This document shows positions 50,498-62,206 of a stretch of 64,000 nt of DNA, piece by piece. Source of the stretch: Selaginella moellendorffii (lineage: Eukaryota; Streptophyta; Lycopodiopsida; Selaginellales; Selaginellaceae). The stretch covers positions 1,731,139 to 1,795,138 of the forward strand of contig NW_003314266.1 in the NCBI RefSeq assembly GCF_000143415.4, read 5' to 3'. Each line of letters opens with the position of its first letter. Positions within the stretch are counted from its first letter, which is position 1. The notes under the pieces were generated by a model. The model was not told where the DNA came from, made no database searches, and worked only from the letters and a program-made list of their open reading frames with translations. Both the position numbers and the translations under genes were made by a program.

Positions 50498-53400
50498 TTC
50501 TTGCTCGATTTCTTGGCGAGAGCAGCGGCGCCGGTGTGGGGAGGAGTAATGGAGCGATAGAGCAAGAGGAAACCTGCGCATCGGATTTTCCAAGATCCAT
50601 GTGGCATGTCGATCCAGACAAGATCGTTTGCTGATTTCCCAAGGAACATCCCATAAACCCTAGCTAGTCAATTCAAATTTAACGCGGGAATAAATACTTC
50701 CATAAAGGTCATTAAACGCTTATTTCGTATTAACAGGGGAACACACTTTTAAACACTGGTTTAGGGTTTAGGGTCTTCGATCTTTTATTAACTCGCTACT
50801 TGTAAGTCAAGTTGTAATAGAGTAAACATTGCCTTTTGTTGTGCTTGCTTAAATACAAGAACCTGCAAGCTATATAATATAACTTTCAATTTAAAAATTA
50901 TTTGGATGTGACAGTTGAAAGGTTGAAGCACATGTATTTAAGTTCTCCCCTTATATGCTTTTATTTTACAAGGAATTTTGAAAATCTACAAGTTATAATA
51001 AAATATTGGCTCACCAGTTTTTATTTTGACTAATTAGAGATTAATATTTGAGCTTGTCACAATGAGAAAGAAAACTTCCTCATCTACCTCTCTAAATTTT
51101 ATTGTATTATATATCAATTATATAGTATGAGGTAATGAATACTTTGGTGTCTTTCTGATTCTAACTTGATATTTTGTAGGTTTAGTGCACGCTTTTCACC
51201 TAATACTACTGCATGCAAAGAGGTTTCTCACTCCAAAACTATTTTAAAATGAGAGTTTGTTTATACTTAGACACACTCTACTCACCAGCAATGTTTAGCT
51301 TAAATCCTAAAATAATATATTGGATGAATGCTTTTCATCATAAATTAATGTCAAATAACTTCTCCCACCATATGACTTGGAGCTTTGGCACAATTGCTAT
51401 AATTTATTGATGGTAATATGGTCTCAATAAATATTATTGAACATATTGATGAAGTGTTAAATAAAGAATATGAAATCTTGAAGAATTTTTCAAAAAAGAG
51501 GGAGAACATGAAGATGTGTCTCAATAAAAAGAGATTCAAAAGGCTATGTAAAATGTTGAAGTGGAATATTAATCAAGTTGTAAAATTATTGAAAACCTGA
51601 CTTAGTTGAGGCAACTATGGAACCCAAACCATACTTTATTAACATACCAATCTTTAAAGAAGCCATTATTGATATTAAATAATTTACTAAAGTTGCAAGT
51701 GAAGTGTTGTGTTAGATTGATTTAACACTTTCTAGGACCTTTACAGAGTATTTATATTTGACTAGAGCTAAATAATAAAATTTGAGGAAGCCATTGATAT
51801 CATATTAAAAAAATTTCATTGAGAAAAGACAATAGAAATACTAGTAAAATACTAAAATAGTAAAGAAGAAAAATTAGATGTATTGAATATTTAAACCCCA
51901 AGTTAATCCAAAAATGTAATCCATATTAATCCCACATACTCATCTATGTGCATAGCAGATTTTGAATTCAAATCCCATGAAGGTTTAGGTTTCAATTCCT
52001 ATTGTAGTCAGTAGTGGTGAATATATTCTTCATTAAAACAGAGAAAAATGACAATTACATAACACATAGTAGATTCTTTGAAAATAATATGCTACCAAAT
52101 AATATTTCACCCCAAAGGGAAGTATGTGGAGTTCAAGATGTTCTTTCAATAGATTTACTTTTGATCTCACCAAAAAAATGCATGTTTTTTCAATAGCAAT
52201 GGTGTTTATTACATTTCCCCTCACAAGCCTTTTAGTGGTATATTTATTTCTTTTACCATGGGCTGCATGATATAATAGTTTTAAAACTTGATTTTATATT
52301 TATGAAAGTATCTAGTGATACAATAGTTCTTTGCTTTGCAATCACTAGAATTACACATTTTATAAATTATATTAATTCCTAGATCATCATAAATTGATCT
52401 TGAGATAGGACTTCTTATAGTATGTAAATTAGTTGTACAAGCACCTTTTGCATGTAGGTTTAATAATGTTTATGCAATGCCAATACAATACTTCAAAACA
52501 TGCTTTTTAAATTTTACTCATTGTGTAATCAAAGTTGTTTAAATACTTTTAAAAGGACTTGTCTCGAAGAAACATAAAAATATAATCTCTTAAATAAGAT
52601 TTTCCAAAGTTAAAGTAATTTATAATCTTAGAATTATAAAAAACAAAACATGTGGTATTTCTTACAAGGATTCTAAAGGGAAACTCATGATTGTAAGAAC
52701 TTGTTAAATTGTAACAATAATGGTAGAAGTTTTGTGTTTAAGCAACATAAAAATTATACAAGTAATTTTTTGGAAGCAATTTCTATGAACCACAAGCACA
52801 ATTACAAGTAATAATCTTGATGGGAGTTTCAACTTTTATGAATTCCACAAACTTGCAAATTTACATGAAACACTTGGACCACAAACAAGAATTAAGAATG
52901 ACTTACCACTAGTGGGATGATACTAGGTAAAAGCTATTTATGGTCTTTAAGCCATTTTTTGATCTTGCTTGAACAAAATTCTATAGTTATTAACAACAAA
53001 TAAAAACTATAAACTTTTAATCAGTGTCTAGAAAGAATGCTTAAGACAGTGTTTTTTTAATTGTGATTGTCATTACTACAAAAATTAAGTTTAATCTTTA
53101 TTTAACAGTTTTACGTTTTATAAGCATTGAAGTAAATAATGGAAGATTTTTTACATAATTAATTATTATTATTAACCATGAATCCTCTTAAAAGATCAAT
53201 GTTTAATAATATTACTTTTAATAGTTGATCTAAAATTAATTTAAATATTTGAGTGCATAGAATACAAAAATGCAATATAAAAATGTGTTTATTAAATTAC
53301 CCCAAAAACCTTAGCTTATATATATGGTCTGGATTGAAACCAATTCAATAGGAATCAAAATCCACTACACTAATATTAATATATAACATCATAACCCTAC

Positions 53401-53900
53401 ACTTGGACCTCATATCATCTTTTACTCTCAAAAGGATGGAAGGCAATTAAAGTTTTGTAGCAGGATTTGGAAGAACATTAAAAAGAGGCATTAGTGAATT
53501 TGTAGGTGGTGTAATTTTTTTCTGATCCATTTGTAACTATTGCACATACACAATTTTGAAGGATCAATTTATTGAATATTGTACTGAAACTTATGAACTT
53601 GTGGTCTAATTTGTTGTAAAATTTAATATCCATTCCATTAAGCAAGAAGCTCTTTAGACATACTATATATTGTAAAATTGGGAAAATACACCAACACTAG
53701 ATTATCCATTATGTACTTTATATATAAATAATGATAAGAGTTGTTTTTTTAAAATTAATAGCTCTTGGCAATTGCAAAGATAAACTCAACTTCATTAGCA
53801 ATTTTAATATGGTGAAGCACCAATAGTTCTCTGTACTTGATATATACATACTAGACATATAGAAAATGACTATCACAATTTGAATATTAAAAATTCACAA
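50498..53900. other. AT-rich gene-poor DNA
   Basis: A sharp fall in GC begins near 50650. No frames with recognisable motifs; scattered short open frames are of the kind expected by chance in such composition. Probably decayed transposon DNA. Confidence 0.6.
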
Positions 53901-55180
53901 TTATCCTTTTAAAGGTCCAAAAAAAGTATTCCACCAAACTATCTATTTGTGGATAATAAACACTCGTGAAAGTGTAGTATATCCCTAGTTGAGATTTCAA
54001 GATATGAAATGCCTTACTGATAAATGCAAAACTATTATCTAATACAATCAACTCTAAACAAGAATGCTAAAACACTATTTGATTAAAGAAAAAGTATCTA
54101 ATAGTCATAAAGGCACTAGCAAGAGCACCAACTTTCACTTAAAAAATTAAATAGTAATAACATTATACTCATTGCCAATAGTTAATTATGGAAAGGCCCT
54201 ATCAAATCAAATGCCACTAGTTTAAACTAACGAGAAATTACAATTAATTTTAACCCTCCTTTCGCAACAAAAGAGGGAGTATTATGAATTTGGCATCAAA
54301 TGTAATTATGCACATATTGGATAATATTACATCTCCAATCAACTTTTGTAACTTCTTAGTCATATTACAATGTTCTATATACCCACATAGATTAGAAGAG
54401 TCATGGCAATTATGAAGAAAGTGTGGAATAAAGATTGAAGGCAACCAACCACAAATTGTCATTAACATTAATTCTCACAAAATAAAGAAGGTTATCCTTA
54501 AAATGATATTAAGAATGTAAATGCTAAAATGGCAAGTCATCAACAAATGATGCCAAAAACCTTTAGTAGATCCAAGACTCAACTTGTGATCTTTACAAAC
54601 CTTATTAAAAGAAGGTTAATCTAACTCTATATCTTAAGGGTATTGAATGACATGGAATCATTATCCAAAAAAATTATTAATGTTGGAATAATAAGTTTGT
54701 CAGGAAAATGAGGAAAGAACAAAGAAGGGAAATGTGTTTGAGAAAGGGTGTCAACATCAACCATAAAACTCTTCAAGCAATGAATAACTTTGAAATCATA
54801 TATTTAAAATTTCAAAACCTATTGAGCAGTATGACTAATCACATTTTTCTGCTTTAATAATAAAGTGACTATAATATGATCACCCTTTAGTAACATTTAA
54901 GAACCATGAAAGTATGCATGAAGCTTTTTAAAATCCTAAATTGTTGCTAAACACTCCTCTGTCATCACTCTTTTGCATCAACATACCTCTGAAACCAATA
55001 TCAAAAGCATTCACATATAAGATAAAAGATCAAGTGTAATTAGGATATGCCAAAACTAAAGGAGTTGTTAACACCTTTTTAAGATCCACAAATGTCCATT
55101 TATAATCTTCAGACTAAATGAAAGATGGACATTGATGACTTTAGCAACATTTATAATGGTGTAGTATGATTAGAAAAATG
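53900..55180 (-). mobile_element. Decayed Ty3/gypsy retrotransposon (RNase H to integrase)
   Basis: In minus-strand order, with many stops: LKKVLTTPLVLAYPNYT followed by FILYVNAFDIGFRGMLMQKS near 55090-54970 (the RT/RNase H boundary), YDFKVIHCLKSFMVDVDTLS near 54800-54740 (the tether before integrase), an H2C2-like stretch near 54450-54350, and VLDNSFAFISKAFHILKSQL then GIYYTFTSVYYPQIDSLVE near 54060-53930 (integrase core). This is the order of a Ty3/gypsy pol. LTRs were not identified. Confidence 0.65.
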
Positions 55181-57430
55181 ATCAACAAAATTATCAAAAT
55201 ATTACACCTTACTAAGAAAGCATTGCACATGATTTATATACTTTAGAGTAAAGATCTTTAGAACAATGATAAATTTGTCAGTGGAACAAAAATGAAAGGA
55301 ATAAAAAAGATATGAGGGAATATGAAACAAAAAGGGAGAAACTTCAAAATTATATTTGGCATGATTGTATTGCACAAAAATGATGTCAAAAGCTTAACTT
55401 GGCACCATTTATAATGATTGTAGCTCAAATTTATGATCACCCACATGCATAACTAAATCTACCTCATCCCACACACACATATGTGTGTGCCCATTGTCAT
55501 AGATAATAAAGATTGGCTCTACCGTATGATACAAATATAGATAACAATATAAAGCGTTATAGATGAAAATAAACTTTAACCTATATCAACTAACACAGAG
55601 AAGATAACAAAGGGACCTTTTGTTATAAAACTAAATTTAAAAAGTGAACATTGGTTAAATTAATACCAAGTGAATCTTTATTGTTGAAAGAAGCATAAAA
55701 GGGTCACTGAATTATTCACACAACACCAATATGATATTTTAATGTTAAGGCTTCCACCTAGGAAATGAAGGATGCCAAGTTAGGAAAAGCCAACAACACT
55801 AATATGTGTGGTTAATCTTATCATGTGCCTAATAATGAACCTTATAGCCATGATCACATTCTTGTCTTTGTTGAAAAGAAACATTAAAAGTGACTGGTGT
55901 AAGTGCATACACAAGTCCCAAGATTTGCACGTGCTTCAACTCCCACTTGAACATAAGCAACAACAATGTCAACCTCCATTGAAACAAAATTGGAAGGTGG
56001 AGTTACAACACATGCAAATCTTCACAAGTGAGAGAAATGATATTATAGTATTATGTTAGTTGAAAAGTATTGTCAAGGGCCCTATATGAACTTGATAAAG
56101 TGCTAGTTATAATATACCCAACTTGATCTATTTTAACATATTGAGCTCTACACGAAGCAAAAGACTCCCAAAATAAACAACAAATTGCATAAATAACTCA
56201 GATAGCTCTTGATAGAGATAATGCAATTGTTATAAGATCATCACAATCATTAGCATATCAAAATGCATGCTTGAAGATGTCCAGAAAAAAACTCCAATCT
56301 ACACAAGTGGTTGGACTTAAATTATTATATTATTGTAATACCATCCTTTAGAGATTTGTGTAAATGCTGCTAAGGGGGGTTGCTCTCCAACCGATTAGAA
56401 TTTCTTAAAGTGTACAACATGAGTTTTTAAATTTCCAATCTAATTTTTTTTTTCTTATAGTATATGTATAGTATGGGTTATCTCCAAAACTTTTTTTAAG
56501 GTGGAAATCCATATATATTCACTATAATCAAGTACAAAAATATAAGGCCTAACCATTCAAAAACCATACTCTATAACCACTTGAGTTTTAGGGCAACTAG
56601 GAACCAATAACAAGAGGCTTAGTTTCGGCCACAATGGATTAATATTGGAGTTGGTTGTCACCTCTCTCATCTATGAAGTTACTGTAAGTGAAGTATGCAA
56701 AATTAGTTAAGAATTAATGAGTAGAGGTAATTACTTATAAGGAAGCTCTCCAAGCTCGTAGTGCTAAGGGAGAGTTTCCTCCCTGGGCTCAAGATCTAAC
56801 TCAAGGTTTTGCTGAAGAGACTAGATGAAGATGTTATTTGTTCTATATTTTTGCACAGCTACTTTTAATCCTTGTTTGAAAAGGCTCTTTGAAACTTTCC
56901 TTGCAACAAGTCCCACTTGGTTATCCATTTTCCTTTTTCTCCCTCTCTAATTTTTATACTTCCTTTTGTTGTTATTACTTATTCTGCCTTAAGTTGCCTC
57001 AATATTGCCTTCTCCCATCAGTTCTTCTCATCAACTAATCTCTTTGTTTCTTTTGCATAAGCTTTTTCATTTGTTATAGCCTCTCATTTAGCTTTTCTTC
57101 TTGCCTCTTCTTCTACCTTGTCTCTTTTTTGGCTTTTTCCTTGGTCTCAATATGAGCAATGTATTTTAGATTAGTGAGTGAAGTTCTATAGGGAATAGAG
57201 ACGAACCTCTACTTCTCTCCTGCTTGTGGTTGTCGTTTGTGAGTTCAGCTATAAATTCTTCTATTGTTGGCTCGTGAGCTTCTTCCATTATATAGTTTAC
57301 ATCTACAACAACTATAACACTTAGCAACGGCTCCAAATCATCATCACCATTGTCATCCACACTTATATCAAATGTAAATCTCTTCATCTTTATCTTTTTA
57401 AAGTTTCTTACTTGTGCCTTATAAAGCTAT
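55181..57430. other. AT-rich gene-poor DNA
   Basis: No gene recognised. A minus-strand frame at 57166-57387 (EEAHEPTIEEFIAELTNDNH) is acidic and could be the C-terminal tail of the DDE transposase relic just upstream of it on that strand. Confidence 0.45.
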
Positions 57431-57830
57431 AGCCATGTGAAATTCAGCATCCATAGTTGAACAATCAAGAAGATAGAGTCTAGTTTTTTTAAAACCAGCA
57501 ATGATGTTTGCAAGAGTTAGAGCCTTGTCAAGTGCTCTTCTTGCCATTCCTGCTAAGATTTTTACTAGAGTGCATCCATGAAATCCTGTCTCCATGTACT
57601 TAGCATGGATGGCTTTGAACACTACTTTAAAAGGTCTGAAGTAGCACATTAAGAGGTTGCATATGATGTGAAGTATGAGGTGGCATTATGACAATGCCAA
57701 TTCCTAATTCGAATGCCTTTTTCACAACAGCCTTATTGCTTTGAAAGCCATGACCATCCATCACAATGCAAGCTCAATTTGTTGGAGAGATGCCTCTTGG
57801 GATGACTCTTGCAAAATGTTCAAGGAAGTA
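57430..57830 (-). mobile_element. Decayed DDE (pogo/CENP-B-like) transposase
   Basis: On the minus strand, in two frames: VMDGHGFQSNKAVVKKAFEL then GIGIVIMPPHTSHHMQPLNV (57790-57645), and CYFRPFKVVFKAIHAKYMET after a one-base shift (57650-57590). The pattern (I/V)xDGHxSH...GIxxxxLPPHTSHxxQPLDVxxFxPFK is the DDE_1 endonuclease of pogo/CENP-B-type transposases. Upstream stops show it is dead. Confidence 0.7.
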
Positions 57831-58580
57831 AGTAAGCCCATTGTTGCTCATCCATGCATTAGATTGTACTTGCATGGATGCTCTAGGCTTGCACAATTCC
57901 AACCAGTCTGCTCAATTATGCCTTTAGAATATGTAGTGATTTGGAAGGTTCTAGCCATCTATAGCAATAGCATAAATGATTGTCATCCTTTGACGTTCAT
58001 TTGGAACAACATTAAAAATTATGTGCACTTGCTTGTTAGATACCATATGACAGCCTTGATCAAGTGTAAAATAGAGATTTTATTTAGTGTGGTTTTGGTC
58101 TGTCTTTGTTTCTTGTATGCTTGGATGTAAATCTTTGTAGAGTTTTGTTAAGTACACCAAGAAATATTTAAGGACTTCCAACTCATTCAACTAAGGTTTG
58201 AAGTGATCTAGATTCTAGAGTTATAAAAACAATTGAATGTGACTAGTAAAATTAGTTGCTACATCAATTGGTTGGATGCTTGATTAGATAGAACATCAGA
58301 TCAGTTAGAGATAATACAAAAAGTAAATTTAAACAAAAAAACCACTTCTAGAACAATTCAAGATGCCCCTTAACTCCACTAATGTAAGTGCACTGGAATA
58401 TAAAATAGAATTCATAAATATGCACTACACTAATATTAATATATAGCATTGTATCTGGTCCTCACAAACTAACAGTGATAATTTTTATTAACAAATTATT
58501 ATACGTTAATACTTTTGAAATTAACGGCTGCTTTATTTATTTAAGGTTTTATAAGGCGGGAAAATTCAACGAGGTAGGGC
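57831..58580. other. AT-rich stretch upstream of the UGT gene
   Basis: Carries the UGT promoter; composition returns to gene-like values only at about 58560. CACTACACTAATATTAATATATA occurs at 58424 and also at 53362, showing repeated transposon-derived sequence. Confidence 0.5.
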
Positions 58581-60074
58581 ATGGCATCTCTGTCTTCTCA
58601 CATTCTAGTCCTTCCCTATCCTGCCCAGGGGCACATCCCTCCTCTCATCGGCTTCTCTGTGGCACTGGCGGATCGCGGCGCGCTCGTGACGCTGGTGAAT
58701 ATTGCGAGCATCGATTCCAGGATCCGGGAGCGTTGGACATGGCCAAGGGAGCTGGAGGGCAGCATCCGGTTCGAGAGCTTAGATTTCCCCTACGAAATTC
58801 CTCAAGGGTACGATGCGTCCTGCCATGTAGATCAGGGAAATTTCGTCCAGGCCCTTCGCGGCGCGCAGGTCCCATTCGAAGATCTGTTGAGAGAGATGCT
58901 TAATCGCGGCGAGCGAGTTTCGTGCATCGTCGCAGATTATCTCTGGGGATGGCATGTCGAGTCTGCCAAGAAATTTGGGGTTTCTTGTGCGTCCTACTGG
59001 CCTGGGAGCGCGACTTGGATCAATGTCCACTACCATTTGCCCCTTCTTATATCAGCCGGTGAGGCACCGATTAAAGGTAAGATCTGTTTAAACTCTTCTC
59101 TCGTGACCATTTACGTAGATGGCGACGAAAGAACGATTTCCTACGTTCCGGGGCTCTCTCCAACGAAGCTCAAGGATTTCCCATACTACGCAAGGATGGA
59201 ATTCAAGGGAACGCTCGAGTATTTGATGCAAGAGCAAGAAAAAACTCTCAGGAACTTCGATGACAACTCGTGCTTACTGATAAACTCGGCCGAAGAGTTG
59301 GAACCAGATGCATTCCAGTCCTTGAGAAAAGTTTTTGGAGAGAAGTGCACAGGGGTCGGGCCACTTTTTAATCTAGATCCAGCGAGAACAAGGCTTTGTC
59401 ACAGCTTGCGAGAAGAAGACGGTGGCTGCATAGCTTGGCTGGACACTCAAGCTCCAAAGTCGGTGCTTTACATCTCCTTTGGCAGCGTTGTTGCGCTACC
59501 CGACTTGGACCTCCAGGAACTCTCAAAGGCAGTGTTAGAAATGGAGAGGCCTTTCCTTTGGGTGCTTCCGCCAGAGCAGAAGAACGAAAGCACCAAAGAG
59601 ATCACCGAGGCAGCAAGAGCTTCCTCCTTCACAAGAGGCCGGATAGTATCCTGGGCACCGCAGCTCCAAGTTTTGTCACACGCATCGGTGGGAGGATTTC
59701 TCAGCCACTGCGGCTGGAACTCAGTGCTCGAGGCCGTGACAAACGGAGTGCCTGTGCTGGGGTGGCCATGCGCGATCGAGCAGAACCTCAACTGCAAGGT
59801 GCTTGTTCACGACTGGAAGGCTGGCCTGAAGATCGACAAGGCCGAGAAGGACGGGATCAAGGCCGCGATCGAGAATCTGATGGGAGGAAGCTGGCTTGAT
59901 CGTGCACAGGAACTTCGTGAGGTTGTTCTAAAGAGCGTGAAAGCTCGTGGGCTTCTAAGCGATCCGGTAAAGTATACTCCATTTTTATCCTTGTGGATGA
60001 TAACCCGTAGTCTTGCAGGTGTTGGAAATCTCTCGCTCAAAACGATAAAGGTATGTCTTCTCTTTGGGCCATAA
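58581..60074 (+). CDS. Family 1 UDP-glycosyltransferase
   Basis: Transfers sugar from UDP-glucose to small acceptors such as phenolics, terpenoids or hormones in the cytosol. It starts MASLSSHILVLPYPAQGHIP with the catalytic His (GHIPP) and ends in the C-domain PSPG box: WAPQLQVLSHASVGGFLSHC, then GWNSVLEAVTNGVPVLGWP and EQ as final residue, suggesting a UDP-glucose-type donor pocket with Gln. A 42-base GTAAG...TAG stretch at 59077-59118 looks like an intron but is also open in frame; spliced or not, the frame continues. Near the 3' end a GT-AG intron (59969-60018) would replace the tail so that the protein ends at 60048; unspliced it ends at 60074. The acceptor substrate cannot be predicted. 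Roughly 480-497 residues, normal for the family. Confidence 0.92.
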   Translation: MASLSSHILVLPYPAQGHIPPLIGFSVALADRGALVTLVNIASIDSRIRERWTWPRELEGSIRFESLDFPYEIPQGYDASCHVDQGNFVQALRGAQVPFEDLLREMLNRGERVSCIVADYLWGWHVESAKKFGVSCASYWPGSATWINVHYHLPLLISAGEAPIKGKICLNSSLVTIYVDGDERTISYVPGLSPTKLKDFPYYARMEFKGTLEYLMQEQEKTLRNFDDNSCLLINSAEELEPDAFQSLRKVFGEKCTGVGPLFNLDPARTRLCHSLREEDGGCIAWLDTQAPKSVLYISFGSVVALPDLDLQELSKAVLEMERPFLWVLPPEQKNESTKEITEAARASSFTRGRIVSWAPQLQVLSHASVGGFLSHCGWNSVLEAVTNGVPVLGWPCAIEQNLNCKVLVHDWKAGLKIDKAEKDGIKAAIENLMGGSWLDRAQELREVVLKSVKARGLLSDPVKYTPFLSLWMITRSLAGVGNLSLKTIKVCLLFGP

Positions 60075-60660
60075 AGTTTCTTTGAGCTTGCCGATTTGCT
60101 TTAGTCCATTTTTTGCCTTGCCATCCATAGTAGTTTGAGCAATGCATAGTGCGACGTGCAATACTTTCTATTTGTCCCTCACTCGGTCGGTCATGTCCAG
60201 CCTCTCATGTTTTAATTATATCAGACCTTGATTTTTCAAGTCTATATTAACTTACAAAACTACAAAGTGGAGCATTACCGACTTTGTGTGACACATGGCA
60301 TTCTACGTCGGGACGACATCCTGTGTGTGAAGCCCGAACGCTTGGAGTTGTGTGGCCCCTTTAAGTTCGCGCAATATCCAGTCGAGGGTGGTGTTGGGCT
60401 GATCGAGTCCACAACTTGCGTAGCAGAGCTCGTGAGCCCAACTTCGCATCTACGTCCCGGGCAAGAGGAGCAGTTGAAAGAAGGATCTCCCAGGCGGACA
60501 ACATCCTGGCGTGCTTGACTTTGCGGAGAACTGCCAGCAGTCGTCGTGACTTACATCCCCAACTTGGTGCTCTGGCTCCGACAGTCGCTTGGGGAGAGCG
60601 GGTTATCAAAGCATAGTTCTACGGGAGAGTGCCATATGCTGGCTTGTACTGGCTGCTGTG
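60075..60660. other. Intergenic downstream of UGT
   Basis: No supported gene. Contains UGT 3' flank and unrecognised sequence. Confidence 0.5.
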
Positions 60661-60815
60661 CAACGAGGATCCGAAATGCTGCAAGCACCGCGCCCGCTAC
60701 AAAAAAATGTAGATCTTGGCGAGAGCAGCGGCGCCGCTGTGGAGAGTAGTGATGGAGCGATAGAGCAAGACATTTTCCAGGCATGTCGATCCAGACAAGG
60801 TCGCTTCCAAGAGAA
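60660..60815. repeat. Displaced fragment of CRINKLY4-like copy 2 (start region and leader)
   Basis: Matches 50455-50640: GAAATGCTGCAAGCACCGC, GGCGAGAGCAGCGGCGCC, GATGGAGCGATAGAGCAAGA and GGCATGTCGATCCAGACAAG occur in the same order and orientation. The ATG region is altered, so it is not a gene. It ends about 25 bases before tRNA-Gly. Confidence 0.85.
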
Positions 60816-60840
60816 ATTTATTTTGTTTTAACAAAGTAAC

Positions 60841-60911
60841 GCACTGCTGGTCTAGCGGTAGAATAGTTCCCTGCCACGGAACAGACCCGGGTTCGATTCC
60901 CGGGCAGTGCA
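60841..60911 (+). tRNA. tRNA-Gly (anticodon GCC)
   Basis: 71 bases with a full cloverleaf: acceptor arms GCACTGC/GCAGTGC, D-loop TGGTCTAGCGGTAGAATA (A and B-box positions), anticodon loop CTGCCAC, T-arm with GGTTCGATTCC, and discriminator A. No intron and no encoded CCA. Sequence agrees with plant nuclear tRNA-Gly(GCC). Confidence 0.96.
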
Positions 60912-61690
60912 AGGTTTTACCATGTGCATTGGGGAGGAATGGGTACAAACCGGCCTATCATGAAGATTCTTTTAAAGCATTCAACTTGTCAAGGGGTAGA
61001 TAGTAGCGTTGGGACACGTGGTCCCAATATCAGTTAAAAACTAAAATATCAGCTGGTATGATTTTCTTTTGCCCAGACCTCTGATTCTGCGCCTTTGGGC
61101 TCCCGCTTACGTGTCGCGCTCTCCTCTAACCACGTCACATACCGACGTGTTTTATTAGGGCACAGATGGCATGTTAAAACACTCGCGAACTTCGAGTCCG
61201 TGCGCGATCTTCAGAAACTTTCCAGTTCTCTAGCAGTGGTTTCTGCCCGTCCAATGACCTAACGATCAATTTGCTATTGTGTTACACCGTCAATGAAGAA
61301 AAACTGTGTTTGCTGATCACAACATCAATCTGGAAGAAAAAAAAAGAGAAAGACCGTTAGAAACCGTCTTAAAACCGTCTTAAAACCAGTGAAGGAACAA
61401 ACCGCTAACAGTGTTGTTGTCAGCTGAAGTGGTCGCTTCTCGCACCGAAGTGCTAGCAGTAGTGTTGTCAGCTGAAATGGCATGGCCGGTTATCCCGCCA
61501 GTGTTTATAATATCTATAACGATCGTCCTGCAAGTCTGCTTAATCTGGAGGAAGAAAGAAGAAGAAAAACGTTGGTTAGAAGCGTGCGTAAAGTTGTTAA
61601 AGCGTAAACTTGTTACCTCGTAAGCAAACTGAAATGGTGATTGCGTTCTTCTGGTTGTGTTGTCTAGCTAGCACAGCTTTAAGAAGAACT
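60912..61690. other. Intergenic, with a short direct repeat
   Basis: GTGTTGTTGTCAGCTGAAGTGG (61410) recurs as GTGTTGTCAGCTGAAATGG (61462). No gene recognised. Confidence 0.5.
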
Positions 61691-61694
61691 TTAG

Positions 61695-61945
61695 AATGAC
61701 TCCTACAAGATCTACATCTACAAGCAAGTTCACCAGAACATAAGCATCTCGATCAAAGCCATGAACATCATGAACAGCTTGGTCCATGATATGTTCGGGC
61801 GGCTGTCCACCGAGGCCGGGTAGAGACAGTAACAAGGCCACCATCCAGAGCTGCGAAATCCAAGACGAGGTCCAACCCTTGGTGAGGCTTATCTTCCCTG
61901 GCGAGCTAGCAAAGCACGCAATCTCCGAGGGAACTAAGAGTATGT
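61695..61945 (+). pseudogene. Histone H2B relic
   Basis: [28 protein letters not shown] and HDMFGRL...TEAG correspond to the H2B core; then a TAG and a frame change, after which [32 protein letters not shown] match the H2B C-terminal helix. Stops and the shift make it a pseudogene. Confidence 0.85.
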
Positions 61946-62206
61946 TAGCTCCTGACCGGGTTGTGGATGGACAAAATGGTAATTACCTCTCAGAGTAGAC
62001 AAAATTTGGTGAATAGTATTGCAGCGAGTGGGAGCAAAAGCCGAGGATCGCGAGCGGACAATGCTTTTCCAGGCATTAAGCTGTAAAGATCCTGTTAAGA
62101 AACCACAAATCCTATGATAACAACGTACCTTCCTTTGTAGATACACGAGCCGTAGGCTGCCAGCCATTTGCGTCAAGTTAGAAAACACAAAACTTTCTCG
62201 ATAAAC

